Part shown: positions 6,356-14,924 of the stretch, piece by piece
Numbering within the stretch: position 1 is the first letter of the stretch
How the letters are laid out: each line of letters begins with the position of its first letter
Source: Cardinium hertigii_C
GTDB taxonomy: Bacteria; Bacteroidota; Bacteroidia; Cytophagales; Amoebophilaceae
Assembly: GCF_050864855.1 (NCBI RefSeq)
Contig: NZ_JBOZWW010000059.1
Span: forward strand, 1-20,129
DNA: 20,129 nt
Direction of reading: 5' to 3'
Program-made: the position numbers and the translations under genes
The notes under the pieces: generated by a model
The model's database searches: none
The model's input: only the letters and a program-made list of their open reading frames with translations
What the model was told of the DNA's origin: nothing

Positions 6356-7273
6356 TTATTCTTCAATAATGATTATAGTATGGGCTTTATTACCAGGTAA
6401 GGATTGATTCTGCTGGTTACACGGCTGAATAGACGCATTACTGCTCTGTTCATTTTGTATCGGTTGATTATCCTTTAGATGTTCCATAGAAACGTCAGCA
6501 GCATTTTGTTCAACATTGCTTCTTCTTAAATTCTTACGAACACTCCGAATGTCTTCGCTCGTAACCTGTAGTCTTGGGGTTTTTGCTTTTACTGTTTCTG
6601 CTTTTACTGCTTTTACTATTTTTGCTGATGGTACAGGCATTGGTGATGATGGTGATGGCATTAGTGGTGGTGGTGGTGTTCCTACTCCTGCTGCTGATGG
6701 TGCTCCTGATCCTGCTAGTAATGCTCCTAGTAGTGGTACTGGTGGTGGTGGTGGTGTTCCTGCTCCTACTGGTGCTGATACTGTTGGTGCTACTAGTATT
6801 CCTACGCCTACTCCTGCTGGTCCTCCTGCTTCTGATAGTACAGGTTTTATATCAACTTTTGGTTTATCATCTGGCTTGGTTGCTGCCAACGTCTCTGTCT
6901 TACCCTCTAATGCCTTTAGCCCTTCTTCCCTATTGGATTGGTTGACTGGATTGGCTTCTTCTGACTCCTCTGCCTTACCTTCTGATCCCTCTACATCTTC
7001 TTCTATCGTATTAGATTGATCAACTGAATCGGTGGATACTCCCTCTGTCTTATCTTTAGATTGCTCTAAATTTTCTACTACCTTATCTTGTAGAACAACT
7101 GGTTTAGCTGACAATGAGGCATGCAATACCTGCCCCATTTGGTTACTTGGTTTGTTTTTAGCGCCCCCTGTACAGACCTCTGCACTAAATAAAAGATAAG
7201 CAGCTGGGAAAAGTATATTTGGACCTATTAGCCCTTTCTTAATAGATTTAAGTGTATTAAATTTGTACGCCAT
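6356..7273 (-). CDS. Secreted or anchored paralogue F with poly-proline segment
   Basis: A 305-residue family member, first in the array by transcription order. It has the shared export segment (Cys34) and the second motif SLSAKPV (53-59). Residues 61-145 are acidic and polar with loosely repeating Asn-Gln-Ser and Leu-Glu-Gly-Lys units. Residues 146-217 are Gly/Ala/Pro-rich and contain two related Pro runs (GAGTPPPPPVPLL at about 170-182 and GVGTPPPPLMP at about 196-206). A basic stretch (about 218-252) and a Gln/Asn-rich tail ending in four Ile and two Glu follow. Runs of this kind bind profilin, EVH1, SH3 or WW domains in eukaryotic proteins, so a host cytoskeleton target is possible but unproven. 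No hairpin element lies upstream. Confidence 0.75.
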   Translation of the reverse strand: MAYKFNTLKSIKKGLIGPNILFPAAYLLFSAEVCTGGAKNKPSNQMGQVLHASLSAKPVVLQDKVVENLEQSKDKTEGVSTDSVDQSNTIEEDVEGSEGKAEESEEANPVNQSNREEGLKALEGKTETLAATKPDDKPKVDIKPVLSEAGGPAGVGVGILVAPTVSAPVGAGTPPPPPVPLLGALLAGSGAPSAAGVGTPPPPLMPSPSSPMPVPSAKIVKAVKAETVKAKTPRLQVTSEDIRSVRKNLRRSNVEQNAADVSMEHLKDNQPIQNEQSSNASIQPCNQQNQSLPGNKAHTIIIIEE

Positions 7274-7695
7274 AGTTATTTTTTGTTTATTTGTATATTA
7301 TTTTTTTCAACGCTTCAAAAACTAGCCCATAAGGCTATGCCAATCCTATGCTAGGCTGGCTACATCACCACTTACCAATGGCCCCTTTAGACCATTAAAA
7401 TAGGGTGAAAAAATAAGGTCAAAAAATGGATATAGAAAAGTCTATATTGAACTTTTTTATTACATTCAGTGGTATGGCAACAACATAGACAGTCTGCTGA
7501 TAACGGGTGCAGCAATGCTGGAAACCGTTGATCTACTATTCTATAATGAAGTAAGTTTTATATAGAAAAGTAGAGGCAATGAGAGGCACTCCATAACGCA
7601 TCACGTGATGTAGTCTCTTTTATACCTGCAACGCCTGTTGCTACAAGCCCCTATTGAATGGTACCAAAAAAAATTAAAAGAACAAAATATTTCTA
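7274..7695. other. Intergenic region between uvrB and the paralogue array, no gene recognised
   Basis: 422 bases. It should contain the promoter and leader of paralogue F (near 7274-7320) and the 3' region of uvrB. A perfect 12-bp palindrome CATCACGTGATG lies at 7599-7610. Short open patches on the plus strand (for example around 7450-7556, with a protein-like composition) might be remnants of a lost gene, but I cannot identify one. Confidence 0.4.
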
Positions 7696-9708
7696 CTAGC
7701 TATTCTGCTGTTTTTTTAGATTTTCTATCATTTCTTTTAGTCGGTCTGCTTCTAAAAATTGCAACGCTTCTGCCGCTTGGTACATTTTATGTTCTAATAG
7801 TTGAATACGGGCTTCTATCGTTTCTTTTTTCTCATAAAGGGCTGTACCATCAGCAACAACCATAGGGAAAGCGCCATCATCATCTGTTGCTTCTATAAGC
7901 GGGGGTAACATTTGATCCTCTAAATCTATGGTAGCTTGTTTTTGGTATACGGCACTAGGAATAATTTGATGTTGGGCATTATAATCCATTTGTAACGCAC
8001 GCCTACGCTCTGTTTCGCCTATTGCTTGTTCCATAGATGGGGTAACCTTATCTGCATACATTAATACACGCCCTTCTGTATGGCGTGCAACCCTTCCTAT
8101 GGTTTGAATCAGTGAGCGGGCATTGCGCAAAAATCCTTCTTTATCTGCATCTAAAATAACCATTAAAGAGACCTGGGGCAGGTCTAACCCTTCGCGCAGT
8201 AAATTTACCCCAACCAACACATCAAAGGTACCATTTCGTAAGCCATTTAATATGGTGACACGGTCTAATGTTTTGATCTCAGAATGGATATACCGACAAC
8301 GGATATGGGCATGGACTAAATAATCGGTCAGTTCTTCTGCCATACGCTTGGTGAGGGTGGTAATCAATACCCGTTCTCCTTTTTTTACAACTTGATGGAT
8401 TGCTTCCAAAATATCGTCCATTTGATGGAGCGTGGGACGAACCTCTATTTCAGGATCTAGCAATCCTGTTGGCCGTATGATCTGCTCTACCACTAGGCCA
8501 CGGCTACGTTCTAGTTCATAATCAGCAGGAGTTGCACTAACAAAAATGACTTGTCGGATCAGTTGTTCAAATTCATTAAAATGCAATGGCCGATTATCCA
8601 TAGCAGAGGGCAACCTAAAACCATGTGCTACCAAATTGATCTTTCTAGCCCGATCCCCTCCTGCCATAGCCCTGAATTGGGGAATGGTAACGTGGCTTTC
8701 ATCTATAACCATCAGATAGTCTTTAGGAAAATAGTCTAACAAACAGAAAGGTCGTTCTCCAACCGACCGGCCATCTATATAACGCGAATAATTTTCAATG
8801 CCGGTACAATAACCTAACTCTCGAAGCATTTCCAAGTCTAGTTCCGTTCTTTCCTGTAACCGTTTGGCTTCTTCAAATTTACCGATTTCATTAAAATAGT
8901 TGACCTGTATATGCAGATCTTGTTGAATCTTGCTTACGGCACCATCTAGTACATCTTTGCCCATTACAAAAAGATTGGCGGGAAAAACAAATGCTTCTTG
9001 GAGCGCTTTTGTCTTTCTACCAGAAGCTGGATCTATGACATGGATGGCCTCTAGTTCATCTCCCCAAAAAATAAAACGATAACCATAATCGGCATAGGCT
9101 ACAAATAAATCAATGGTATCGCCCATTACGCGAAAACGACCCCGTTTAAATACACTATCGTCCCGACTATAAAGCATATCTACAAAATGTTTCAAAAGAT
9201 CATTGCGAGACAATCGGCAGCCTACCCTAAATAAATGGCTATTCTCTTTGAAAGATGCGGGCGCACCAAGTCCATAAATACAAGAAACAGAGGCGACCAC
9301 AATTACATCTCTTCGGTCACTTAATAAAGCAGCCACTGCACTAAGGCGCAATCGTTCTAATTCATCATTAATAGCCAATTCTTTTTCTATATAGATATCA
9401 CTAGCTGGTAAATAGACCTCTGGTTGATAGTAATCATAGTAGGATACAAAATACTCAACCGCATTGTGGGGAAAAAAAGCACGCAACTCGCTATACAATT
9501 GTGCAGCCAATGTTTTATTATGGCTGATCACCAGTGTAGGTCTATTTAAGGCTTCAATGGTATTGGCTATCGTAAAAGTTTTGCCAGATCCTGTAACGCC
9601 CATCAGTACTTGACTGGATACGCCACGGTTGATGTGTGATACAAGTTCTAAAATCGCCTTTGGCTGATCGCCCGCAGGTTGATAAGGTGACACAATTTTA
9701 AATGACAT
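7696..9708 (-). CDS. uvrB: UvrB, excinuclease ABC subunit B
   Basis: The damage-verification subunit of nucleotide excision repair, which takes DNA from UvrA and positions UvrC for the two incisions. At 670 residues it is the usual length. Walker A is GVTGSGKT (37-44), and the beta-hairpin region that inserts into DNA reads YYDYYQPEVYLP (about 90-101). Also present are SCIYGLGAP, the motif-II stretch DESHVTIPQ, the REGLDLPQVSLMVILDADK region, the motif-VI QTIGRVAR with its arginines, and a C-terminal UVR motif that binds UvrC. The start at 9708 (MSFKIVSPYQPAGDQPK) matches the family; the open frame runs 37 codons further upstream in hydrophobic, non-homologous sequence. The gene is divergent from the phosphatase-like gene. 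No uvrA or uvrC is nearby. Confidence 0.97.
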   Translation of the reverse strand: MSFKIVSPYQPAGDQPKAILELVSHINRGVSSQVLMGVTGSGKTFTIANTIEALNRPTLVISHNKTLAAQLYSELRAFFPHNAVEYFVSYYDYYQPEVYLPASDIYIEKELAINDELERLRLSAVAALLSDRRDVIVVASVSCIYGLGAPASFKENSHLFRVGCRLSRNDLLKHFVDMLYSRDDSVFKRGRFRVMGDTIDLFVAYADYGYRFIFWGDELEAIHVIDPASGRKTKALQEAFVFPANLFVMGKDVLDGAVSKIQQDLHIQVNYFNEIGKFEEAKRLQERTELDLEMLRELGYCTGIENYSRYIDGRSVGERPFCLLDYFPKDYLMVIDESHVTIPQFRAMAGGDRARKINLVAHGFRLPSAMDNRPLHFNEFEQLIRQVIFVSATPADYELERSRGLVVEQIIRPTGLLDPEIEVRPTLHQMDDILEAIHQVVKKGERVLITTLTKRMAEELTDYLVHAHIRCRYIHSEIKTLDRVTILNGLRNGTFDVLVGVNLLREGLDLPQVSLMVILDADKEGFLRNARSLIQTIGRVARHTEGRVLMYADKVTPSMEQAIGETERRRALQMDYNAQHQIIPSAVYQKQATIDLEDQMLPPLIEATDDDGAFPMVVADGTALYEKKETIEARIQLLEHKMYQAAEALQFLEADRLKEMIENLKKQQNS

Positions 9709-9849
9709 AGTGGAAAAGAAAAGGTGGTAAAGAGGCAAATAAAGTAAGAAAAAGGCAGCTAATGTAGCATTATACGAAAAAAGTAAGATGGCTCCAAGGC
9801 TAATGCATGGTGTAGACAAATAGGAGACATATTTTATGAAACAAAGGAG

Positions 9850-9857
9850 TATATTTG
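9850..9857 (+). promoter_or_regulatory. Candidate Bacteroidota -7 element for the phosphatase-like gene
   Basis: TATATTTG fits the Bacteroidota -7 consensus TAnnTTTG and lies 76 bases upstream of the chosen start at 9934. A good -33 TTTG is not evident at the expected spacing, so this is a weak candidate. Confidence 0.3.
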
Positions 9858-9933
9858 TTTTTTTTATTTAAAACCAATACCATTGATATATAGTTATCTA
9901 TCTAATTCACTCAATATATCGTTAAAAATAAAA

Positions 9934-11715
9934 ATGGTCTATTCTAAACACTATATGATTCTGGGCCATCTAATGGTATTTTTATCAGCCTTTCGCAGCT
10001 GTTATACAAGCAATAACCCATCTGACCTAACACCACCACCTATAAGTAAAATTGCTCATATCAAAGCTATAGCTGACTGTAACCCTAAACATAAGCAAAT
10101 AGAACAGCTGTCAAAGTCAGTTGAGCATAAAAAGAACGATGTAGCCTTTGATTTTGAAACCAATATTGAAATACTGCGCAAAATAGCGGATGTAAAAAGA
10201 GGCATTAGATGGCATTTATCGGGTGATAACTTGATACGAGAAGTAATAGACAAAAGCGATAGTCTATACGCTGCAGAAGACTATGCGGTGCAAATCATGA
10301 ATATATATCGTGCCGCAAAAAAAATATGCGAATTATATGAAAAAAATGGTACTCCGTTTGAAAAAATGGCCCATACATTTATGGAACAGTATAAGTATGA
10401 TGAAAAAGAAAGAGAAGACTTTTGGATGGAAAAATTGAAAGATATAAATAAAACAGTTGTAGCACAACTACATGAAATCGTACTGCCAAATGAAGAAATT
10501 TCTTCTATCAATACAAAATTAAGGTTAGCAGAAAATTACGTTGGACTAGATGATACCCATTACAACGTTACAACTGTATTCAAGATAAATGATAAAAAAT
10601 TTGGTTTAGAGGATAAAAAGTGGTTGCAGTTAACAGAAAAACAGAAATCGGCATTTAGAAAAAGAAAATCTGCAGACTGGTATAACCGTTTAGATCCATT
10701 TGAACGAAAATTAATTGATGGCTATCTTGACAAATTTTTAGGAGGCAACCATTATATTCCGACCCAAATTCGAAATATTCCGGGATGCAGAAATGGTTAT
10801 CAAAAAAGGATTTTAGCTTATGATCAATATAATAAGCCGATTACGTTAGGCCGCTATTACCATAGTGGCGCACTGGTCTCACCTACCCAATGGAAAGACG
10901 AAACCATTACAAATGATAACTGGGAACAAATTCAACAATTTGTTAAAAACATAGAAGTGATCTCTTTAAATCACAACCTGTTTTCGCCTACACTAGGTGG
11001 AGAAAAACCTATTGTAGAAGGAACGCGTCGTGTAGTAGGTGATAACCAATTTATGTATATACCCATCAATGAATTGGGTACTTTTACAACGCCTATGTTT
11101 AGACCTCAGGTTGATAAACTTATAGAAGAAAGTATCCATTTTTACAACCCTAAAAAAAATAAAGATAAGCATCGTTATCAAGGGCTATGCAAAGCCTTTA
11201 AAGAGGGTAATAAAAAAGATCGGCAAAAAGAAATAGAAAAGGTCAAAAATCCAAAAGATAAACGCTACTTTAGCAAATTAAATCTATTAAAAGAAGCTAC
11301 TGAAAACGCTGATTACGAAAACACACTTATCCATAACGTTACACAATTACATAATAATTACTATGCTACTATTGGATCAAGTTATATTTCATGCAAAGCC
11401 GTACTAGGCGAAAAGACGCCTACTTCATCCGTTTTATTTAGTTGCAAAAGTGGCAAAGACAGAACTGGTTTTATGAGTGTCTTGGTCGATGGAAATATGA
11501 TTCGTATGCATGACCCATCGTTGGATATAGAAAAGGGTACTAAGGTCTATACCAGCTTAGCCTATGCTTCCCATTATCAGTTTTTGGCTTCAGTTAACGG
11601 AGGAATGGCTGGAAGATTTGGCATGAAACCTGTGAGAAACAATGATATTTCCCGTAATATTACGAACGAACTCTTTCCCAAAACAGCCTTGTCCACATCA
11701 ATCGACCTAAATTAA
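9934..11715 (+). CDS. Probable lipoprotein with SopB/IpgD-like phosphoinositide phosphatase signature
   Basis: A 593-residue protein. The start at 9934 places a short positive N-terminus and a hydrophobic segment directly before Ser-Cys (C23), a plausible lipobox; an ATG at 9883 would add 17 residues ahead of it. After a polar linker the body is rich in charged helices. Near the C-terminus is LFSCKSGKDRTGFMSVLVDG, with C504 and R510 forming a CX5R phosphatase loop. The Lys-flanked loop Cys-Lys-Ser-Gly-Lys-Asp-Arg-Thr is typical of bacterial inositol-phosphate phosphatase effectors (SopB/IpgD) and close to that of eukaryotic INPP4 enzymes. The expected chemistry is removal of phosphate from phosphoinositides or inositol polyphosphates through a Cys-phosphate intermediate. 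Bacteria generally lack these lipids, so a host membrane target is inferred. The rest of the protein shows no similarity I can recognise. It appears monocistronic. Confidence 0.7.
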   Translation: MVYSKHYMILGHLMVFLSAFRSCYTSNNPSDLTPPPISKIAHIKAIADCNPKHKQIEQLSKSVEHKKNDVAFDFETNIEILRKIADVKRGIRWHLSGDNLIREVIDKSDSLYAAEDYAVQIMNIYRAAKKICELYEKNGTPFEKMAHTFMEQYKYDEKEREDFWMEKLKDINKTVVAQLHEIVLPNEEISSINTKLRLAENYVGLDDTHYNVTTVFKINDKKFGLEDKKWLQLTEKQKSAFRKRKSADWYNRLDPFERKLIDGYLDKFLGGNHYIPTQIRNIPGCRNGYQKRILAYDQYNKPITLGRYYHSGALVSPTQWKDETITNDNWEQIQQFVKNIEVISLNHNLFSPTLGGEKPIVEGTRRVVGDNQFMYIPINELGTFTTPMFRPQVDKLIEESIHFYNPKKNKDKHRYQGLCKAFKEGNKKDRQKEIEKVKNPKDKRYFSKLNLLKEATENADYENTLIHNVTQLHNNYYATIGSSYISCKAVLGEKTPTSSVLFSCKSGKDRTGFMSVLVDGNMIRMHDPSLDIEKGTKVYTSLAYASHYQFLASVNGGMAGRFGMKPVRNNDISRNITNELFPKTALSTSIDLN

Positions 11716-11888
11716 GTAGATAAACGTTAGCATTTTTATAATTATTGGTATTAACGCTTTAACAAATTTTTTATTAGTTATTCGGTTTCACGATAAAACA
11801 AAACGAACTGTTTAAGTTAGTGAAACTGTACTGCTTTTAAATGAATGGCTATAACGGGCAACCATAGACCAATAAGGTAGAGTAGATA

Positions 11889-11909
11889 AATCAAGATGAT
11901 CACTTGATT
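11889..11909. other. Small inverted repeat upstream of mlaE
   Basis: Arms AATCAAG and CTTGATT enclose 7 bases, and a T-rich run follows from about 11914. It could be a weak terminator for the phosphatase-like gene or an operator for mlaE. The 264-bp gap between the two genes otherwise shows only another 7-bp inverted pair (GTTTCAC at 11785 and GTGAAAC at 11820). Confidence 0.25.
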
Positions 11910-11979
11910 GCTATATATTTTTTAGTTATTTTGGCTGGGGTAATATTTAGTTGATTGTAGAGGTTTTTTCTTATAAGCT

Positions 11980-12723
11980 ATGGTAAAAGCATTTAGCGCA
12001 TATCTAATTTTTTTACGTGCAATGTTTGGCAACCCTATTCCATATCGAATGTTTTTGTCTCGGGTTGCCAAAGAATGTATCCAAGTAGGAGTGGATTCTC
12101 TTTTTATCGTTTGTATTATTTCCATTTTTATGGGTGGAGCGACCTGTATCCAGCTTGCTTCCCAATTAACCAATCCATTTATTACAAAAGACTTTATAGG
12201 TATTGCGGTACGCAATATGACCATTTCTGAGTTAGGGCCAACGGTAATTGGTATTGTTTTTACGGGCAAAATAGGTTCTAGTATGGCCAGCGAGCTGGGC
12301 ACGATGCGGATTAGTGAGCAGATAGATGCATTGGAGATTATGGGTGTAAATGCCAATAATTATTTGGTTTTACCCAAAATTATTGCTACTGTTTTAATGT
12401 ATCCATTCCTGGTTATTATTGCTATGTTTCTTTCTATATATGGTGGGTTCCTTTCTTGTAAATGGCTTACTTCCATCCCCCCTCAAGCCTATATCAATGG
12501 ATTAAGAAATGCATTTGATGCATATGATGTGCATGTAGCCATTTATAAATCTTTGGTTTATGGCTTTCTTATCTCTTCCATTGCTTGTTACAAAGGATTT
12601 AGTACAAAAGGTGGATCATTAGATGTAGGAAAATCTAGTACAAGTGCCGTTACCAATAGTGGTATTGCGATTTTAATTGCAGATTTATTTTTAGTCTATG
12701 GTTTACTCAGCCATCGTATCTAA
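11980..12723 (+). CDS. mlaE: MlaE-type ABC transporter permease
   Basis: The membrane permease of an Mla-type ABC system that moves phospholipid between the inner and outer membranes and maintains outer-membrane lipid asymmetry. At 247 residues it has the usual family size. Several hydrophobic helices are visible (about 40-60, 75-95, 130-165, 190-215 and 225-245). The conserved family segment around residues 75-125 reads ELGPTVIGIVFTGKIGSSMA and then ELGTMRISEQIDALE; the Glu-Gln-Ile-Asp-Ala-Leu turn is the coupling region that contacts the ATPase. The gene lies 10 bp upstream of the ATPase gene, which supports translation as a pair. Confidence 0.92.
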   Translation: MVKAFSAYLIFLRAMFGNPIPYRMFLSRVAKECIQVGVDSLFIVCIISIFMGGATCIQLASQLTNPFITKDFIGIAVRNMTISELGPTVIGIVFTGKIGSSMASELGTMRISEQIDALEIMGVNANNYLVLPKIIATVLMYPFLVIIAMFLSIYGGFLSCKWLTSIPPQAYINGLRNAFDAYDVHVAIYKSLVYGFLISSIACYKGFSTKGGSLDVGKSSTSAVTNSGIAILIADLFLVYGLLSHRI

Positions 12724-12733
12724 ACGACATACC

Positions 12734-13519
12734 ATGATTTCCTTTGAAAATATTTCTAAATCTTTTAATAATAAAATCATCTTAAATAAGATCAGTGGTC
12801 TATTTAAAACAGGGCAAATCAGTTTGGTAATCGGTTCCAGTGGAACTGGGAAAAGTCTTTTGGTCAAATGCTTACTTGGTTTGATTTTACCGGATGAGGG
12901 CTTTTCGCTTTTTGATGGACGTGATCTAATCTATGGTGATAAGCTACTACAAACCGAAATAAGAAAAAAAGTGGGTATGCTTTTCCAGGGGGGGGCTTTG
13001 TTTGATTCTAAAAATATAGAAGAAAATGTCCGTTTCCCATTAGATGTACTAACCAATATGGGTACAGCAGAAAAGAAAGATCGTGTCCATGAATGTCTCT
13101 CACAAGTAGGCTTGCCAGATGTAGCCCACAAAATGCCTAATGAGCTAAGTGGTGGTATGAAAAAACGGGCAGGAATCGCTAGAGCAATTGTGAACCATCC
13201 TAAATACCTATTTTGTGATGAGCCTAACTCAGGACTAGATCCCCAAACGGCACTTAAAATAGATGAACTAATTGCTGAGGTAACCTATGCTTACAACATG
13301 ACTACAGTAGTAGTAACCCACGATATGAATACTATTTTATCTCTGGGCGATTTTATCTTGTTCTTGTACCAAGGTAAAAAATTGTGGGAGGGTTGTTCTA
13401 AAGATATTTTACATACGAATCTAGTGGAACTAGAAGATTTTCTATTTGTCGGCAAAATTAAAGAGCTGCTCTTTAAGAGAAAAAGGGAAATAGAGGTAAA
13501 CAACTATACAATCAAGTAG
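12734..13519 (+). CDS. mlaF: MlaF-type ABC transporter ATP-binding subunit
   Basis: The ATPase that powers the MlaE permease. At 261 residues it has every ABC motif: Walker A GSSGTGKS (34-41), Q-loop Gln85 in MLFQGGALF, signature LSGGMKKRAGIARA (138-151), Walker B YLFCDEPNSGLD (158-169) with catalytic Glu163, and H-loop His196. The MKKR and NSGLD variants are typical of Mla/Ttg2A-type ATPases. The start at 12734 (MISFENISKSF) is chosen over an ATG at 12698, which would overlap mlaE and add 12 unrelated residues. The family's usual third partner, the MCE substrate-binding protein MlaD, does not follow: the next gene is glyA on the other strand. Confidence 0.93.
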   Translation: MISFENISKSFNNKIILNKISGLFKTGQISLVIGSSGTGKSLLVKCLLGLILPDEGFSLFDGRDLIYGDKLLQTEIRKKVGMLFQGGALFDSKNIEENVRFPLDVLTNMGTAEKKDRVHECLSQVGLPDVAHKMPNELSGGMKKRAGIARAIVNHPKYLFCDEPNSGLDPQTALKIDELIAEVTYAYNMTTVVVTHDMNTILSLGDFILFLYQGKKLWEGCSKDILHTNLVELEDFLFVGKIKELLFKRKREIEVNNYTIK

Positions 13520-13559
13520 AAAACTTCTGACAGGCTGTTCAACCCGATAGGTATAACCA

Positions 13560-14843
13560 CTAATGATCTACCACTGTTAAGGGGAAATGACACATATATG
13601 TATTAATTTCTTCCTTTATTTTTTTTATGTTAGATTCATGATCAAAATTCTTAAGAACACGATCAATCCATTCTACTACCCGTACCATATCAGCTTCTAC
13701 CAACCCCCTAGTCGTTATAGCAGCAGTACCTAAGCGGATACCTGAGGTAACTTGTGGCTTCGTACGGTCAAAAGGAATTAAATTTTTATTAGTGGTAATA
13801 GCTGCCTTTTGTAAGGCTGCTTCCGCTTTTTTACCGGTAATATTTTTACTAGATAGATCGAGCAATAATAGATGGTTGTCTGTTCCGTCAGATACAATTT
13901 TATAGCCTCTATCCATCAACTCCTGCGCCATAACTTTGGCATTCCGCTGTACTTGTATGGCATAAGCTTTATAGTCGGTGCTCATCGCTTCGTAACAAGC
14001 AATAGCCTTAGCGGCTATACTATGCACCAATGGTCCACCTTGTGTACCAGGAAAAACAGCGGCATCTATTAAAGCAGACATATTTTGAACCATGCCTTTG
14101 GCATTGGTTTTACCAAAAGGATTTTTAAAATCTTTTCCCATGAGTATCATACCTCCTCTAGGGCCTCGTAATGTTTTATGTGTGGTAGTCGTCACAAAAT
14201 GACAATAAGGAAAAGGATTATTGAGTAACCCCTGGCTAATCAGACCAGCAGGATGGGCAATATCTGCCCATAAAAATGCGCCTATTTCGTCTGCAATGGC
14301 CCGTAGCCGTATATAGTCCCAATCACGGCTATAAGCTGAAGCACCACAAATGATCATAGCGGGCTGTACCACTCTTGCTTTTTGTGCCACTTCCTCCCAT
14401 TCAATACATCCTGTTGCTTGGTTGACACCATAAAAAAAGGATTGATACAACTTTCCAGAAAAATTTACAGGCGCGCCATGCGTTAAGTGACCGCCATGGG
14501 CTAGATCAAATCCCAATATTTTATCCCCAGGTTTTAAAACGGCCATCATCAAGGCTGCATTGGCCTGTGAACCAGAATGCGGCTGCACATTTACCCACTC
14601 TACCTTAAACAATGCTTTAGCTCGTTCAATGGCCAAAGATTCTACTGCATCCACAATATCACATCCCCCATAATAGCGTTTACCTGGAAGACCTTCTGCA
14701 TATTTATTGGTTAAAATACTGCCGGTAGCAGCTGCTACTTGGGCAGAAACAAAGTTCTCAGAAGCGATCAATTCTAACCCTGTTTCTTGACGAATTTTTT
14801 CTTTTGCTATGAGTGAAAAAATAATTGAATCTTGTTCGATCAT
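13560..14843 (-). CDS. glyA: Serine hydroxymethyltransferase
   Basis: A pyridoxal-phosphate enzyme that converts serine and tetrahydrofolate to glycine and 5,10-methylene-tetrahydrofolate, the main one-carbon entry for thymidylate and purine synthesis. At 427 residues it has the family length. Seen are LIASENF near the N-terminus, the YAEGLPGKRYYGG loop (48-60), NVQPHSGSQAN (85-95), HGGHLTHG (116-123), the cofactor-contacting DIAHPAGL (194-201) and VTTTTHKTLRGPRGG with Schiff-base Lys223. The start at 14843 (MIEQDS) fits family N-termini; an ATG at 14870 would add nine residues. Its C-terminal ESNIKKIK (403-410) is encoded by a 27-base stretch also present in paralogue A. It converges with mlaF across a 40-bp gap. 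Confidence 0.96.
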   Translation of the reverse strand: MIEQDSIIFSLIAKEKIRQETGLELIASENFVSAQVAAATGSILTNKYAEGLPGKRYYGGCDIVDAVESLAIERAKALFKVEWVNVQPHSGSQANAALMMAVLKPGDKILGFDLAHGGHLTHGAPVNFSGKLYQSFFYGVNQATGCIEWEEVAQKARVVQPAMIICGASAYSRDWDYIRLRAIADEIGAFLWADIAHPAGLISQGLLNNPFPYCHFVTTTTHKTLRGPRGGMILMGKDFKNPFGKTNAKGMVQNMSALIDAAVFPGTQGGPLVHSIAAKAIACYEAMSTDYKAYAIQVQRNAKVMAQELMDRGYKIVSDGTDNHLLLLDLSSKNITGKKAEAALQKAAITTNKNLIPFDRTKPQVTSGIRLGTAAITTRGLVEADMVRVVEWIDRVLKNFDHESNIKKIKEEINTYMCHFPLTVVDH

Positions 14844-14924
14844 GGGATAATATATAATAGATAGCCCCATTCTATAGGTAGCGCGTATTGAATAAACTAC
14901 CCCTGTACGGGTATTAAGTCATAC

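Noticed and set aside
9709..9819. N-terminal extension of UvrB from the ATG at 9819
   Set aside because: The extra 37 residues are hydrophobic and unlike UvrB, whose known N-terminus begins at 9708.
12698..12733. mlaF start at 12698 overlapping mlaE
   Set aside because: The added residues have no counterpart in MlaF proteins; the ATG at 12734 fits the family and leaves a 10-bp gap.
13520..13559. Terminator between convergent mlaF and glyA
   Set aside because: No stable stem followed by a T-run is visible in the 40-bp gap.
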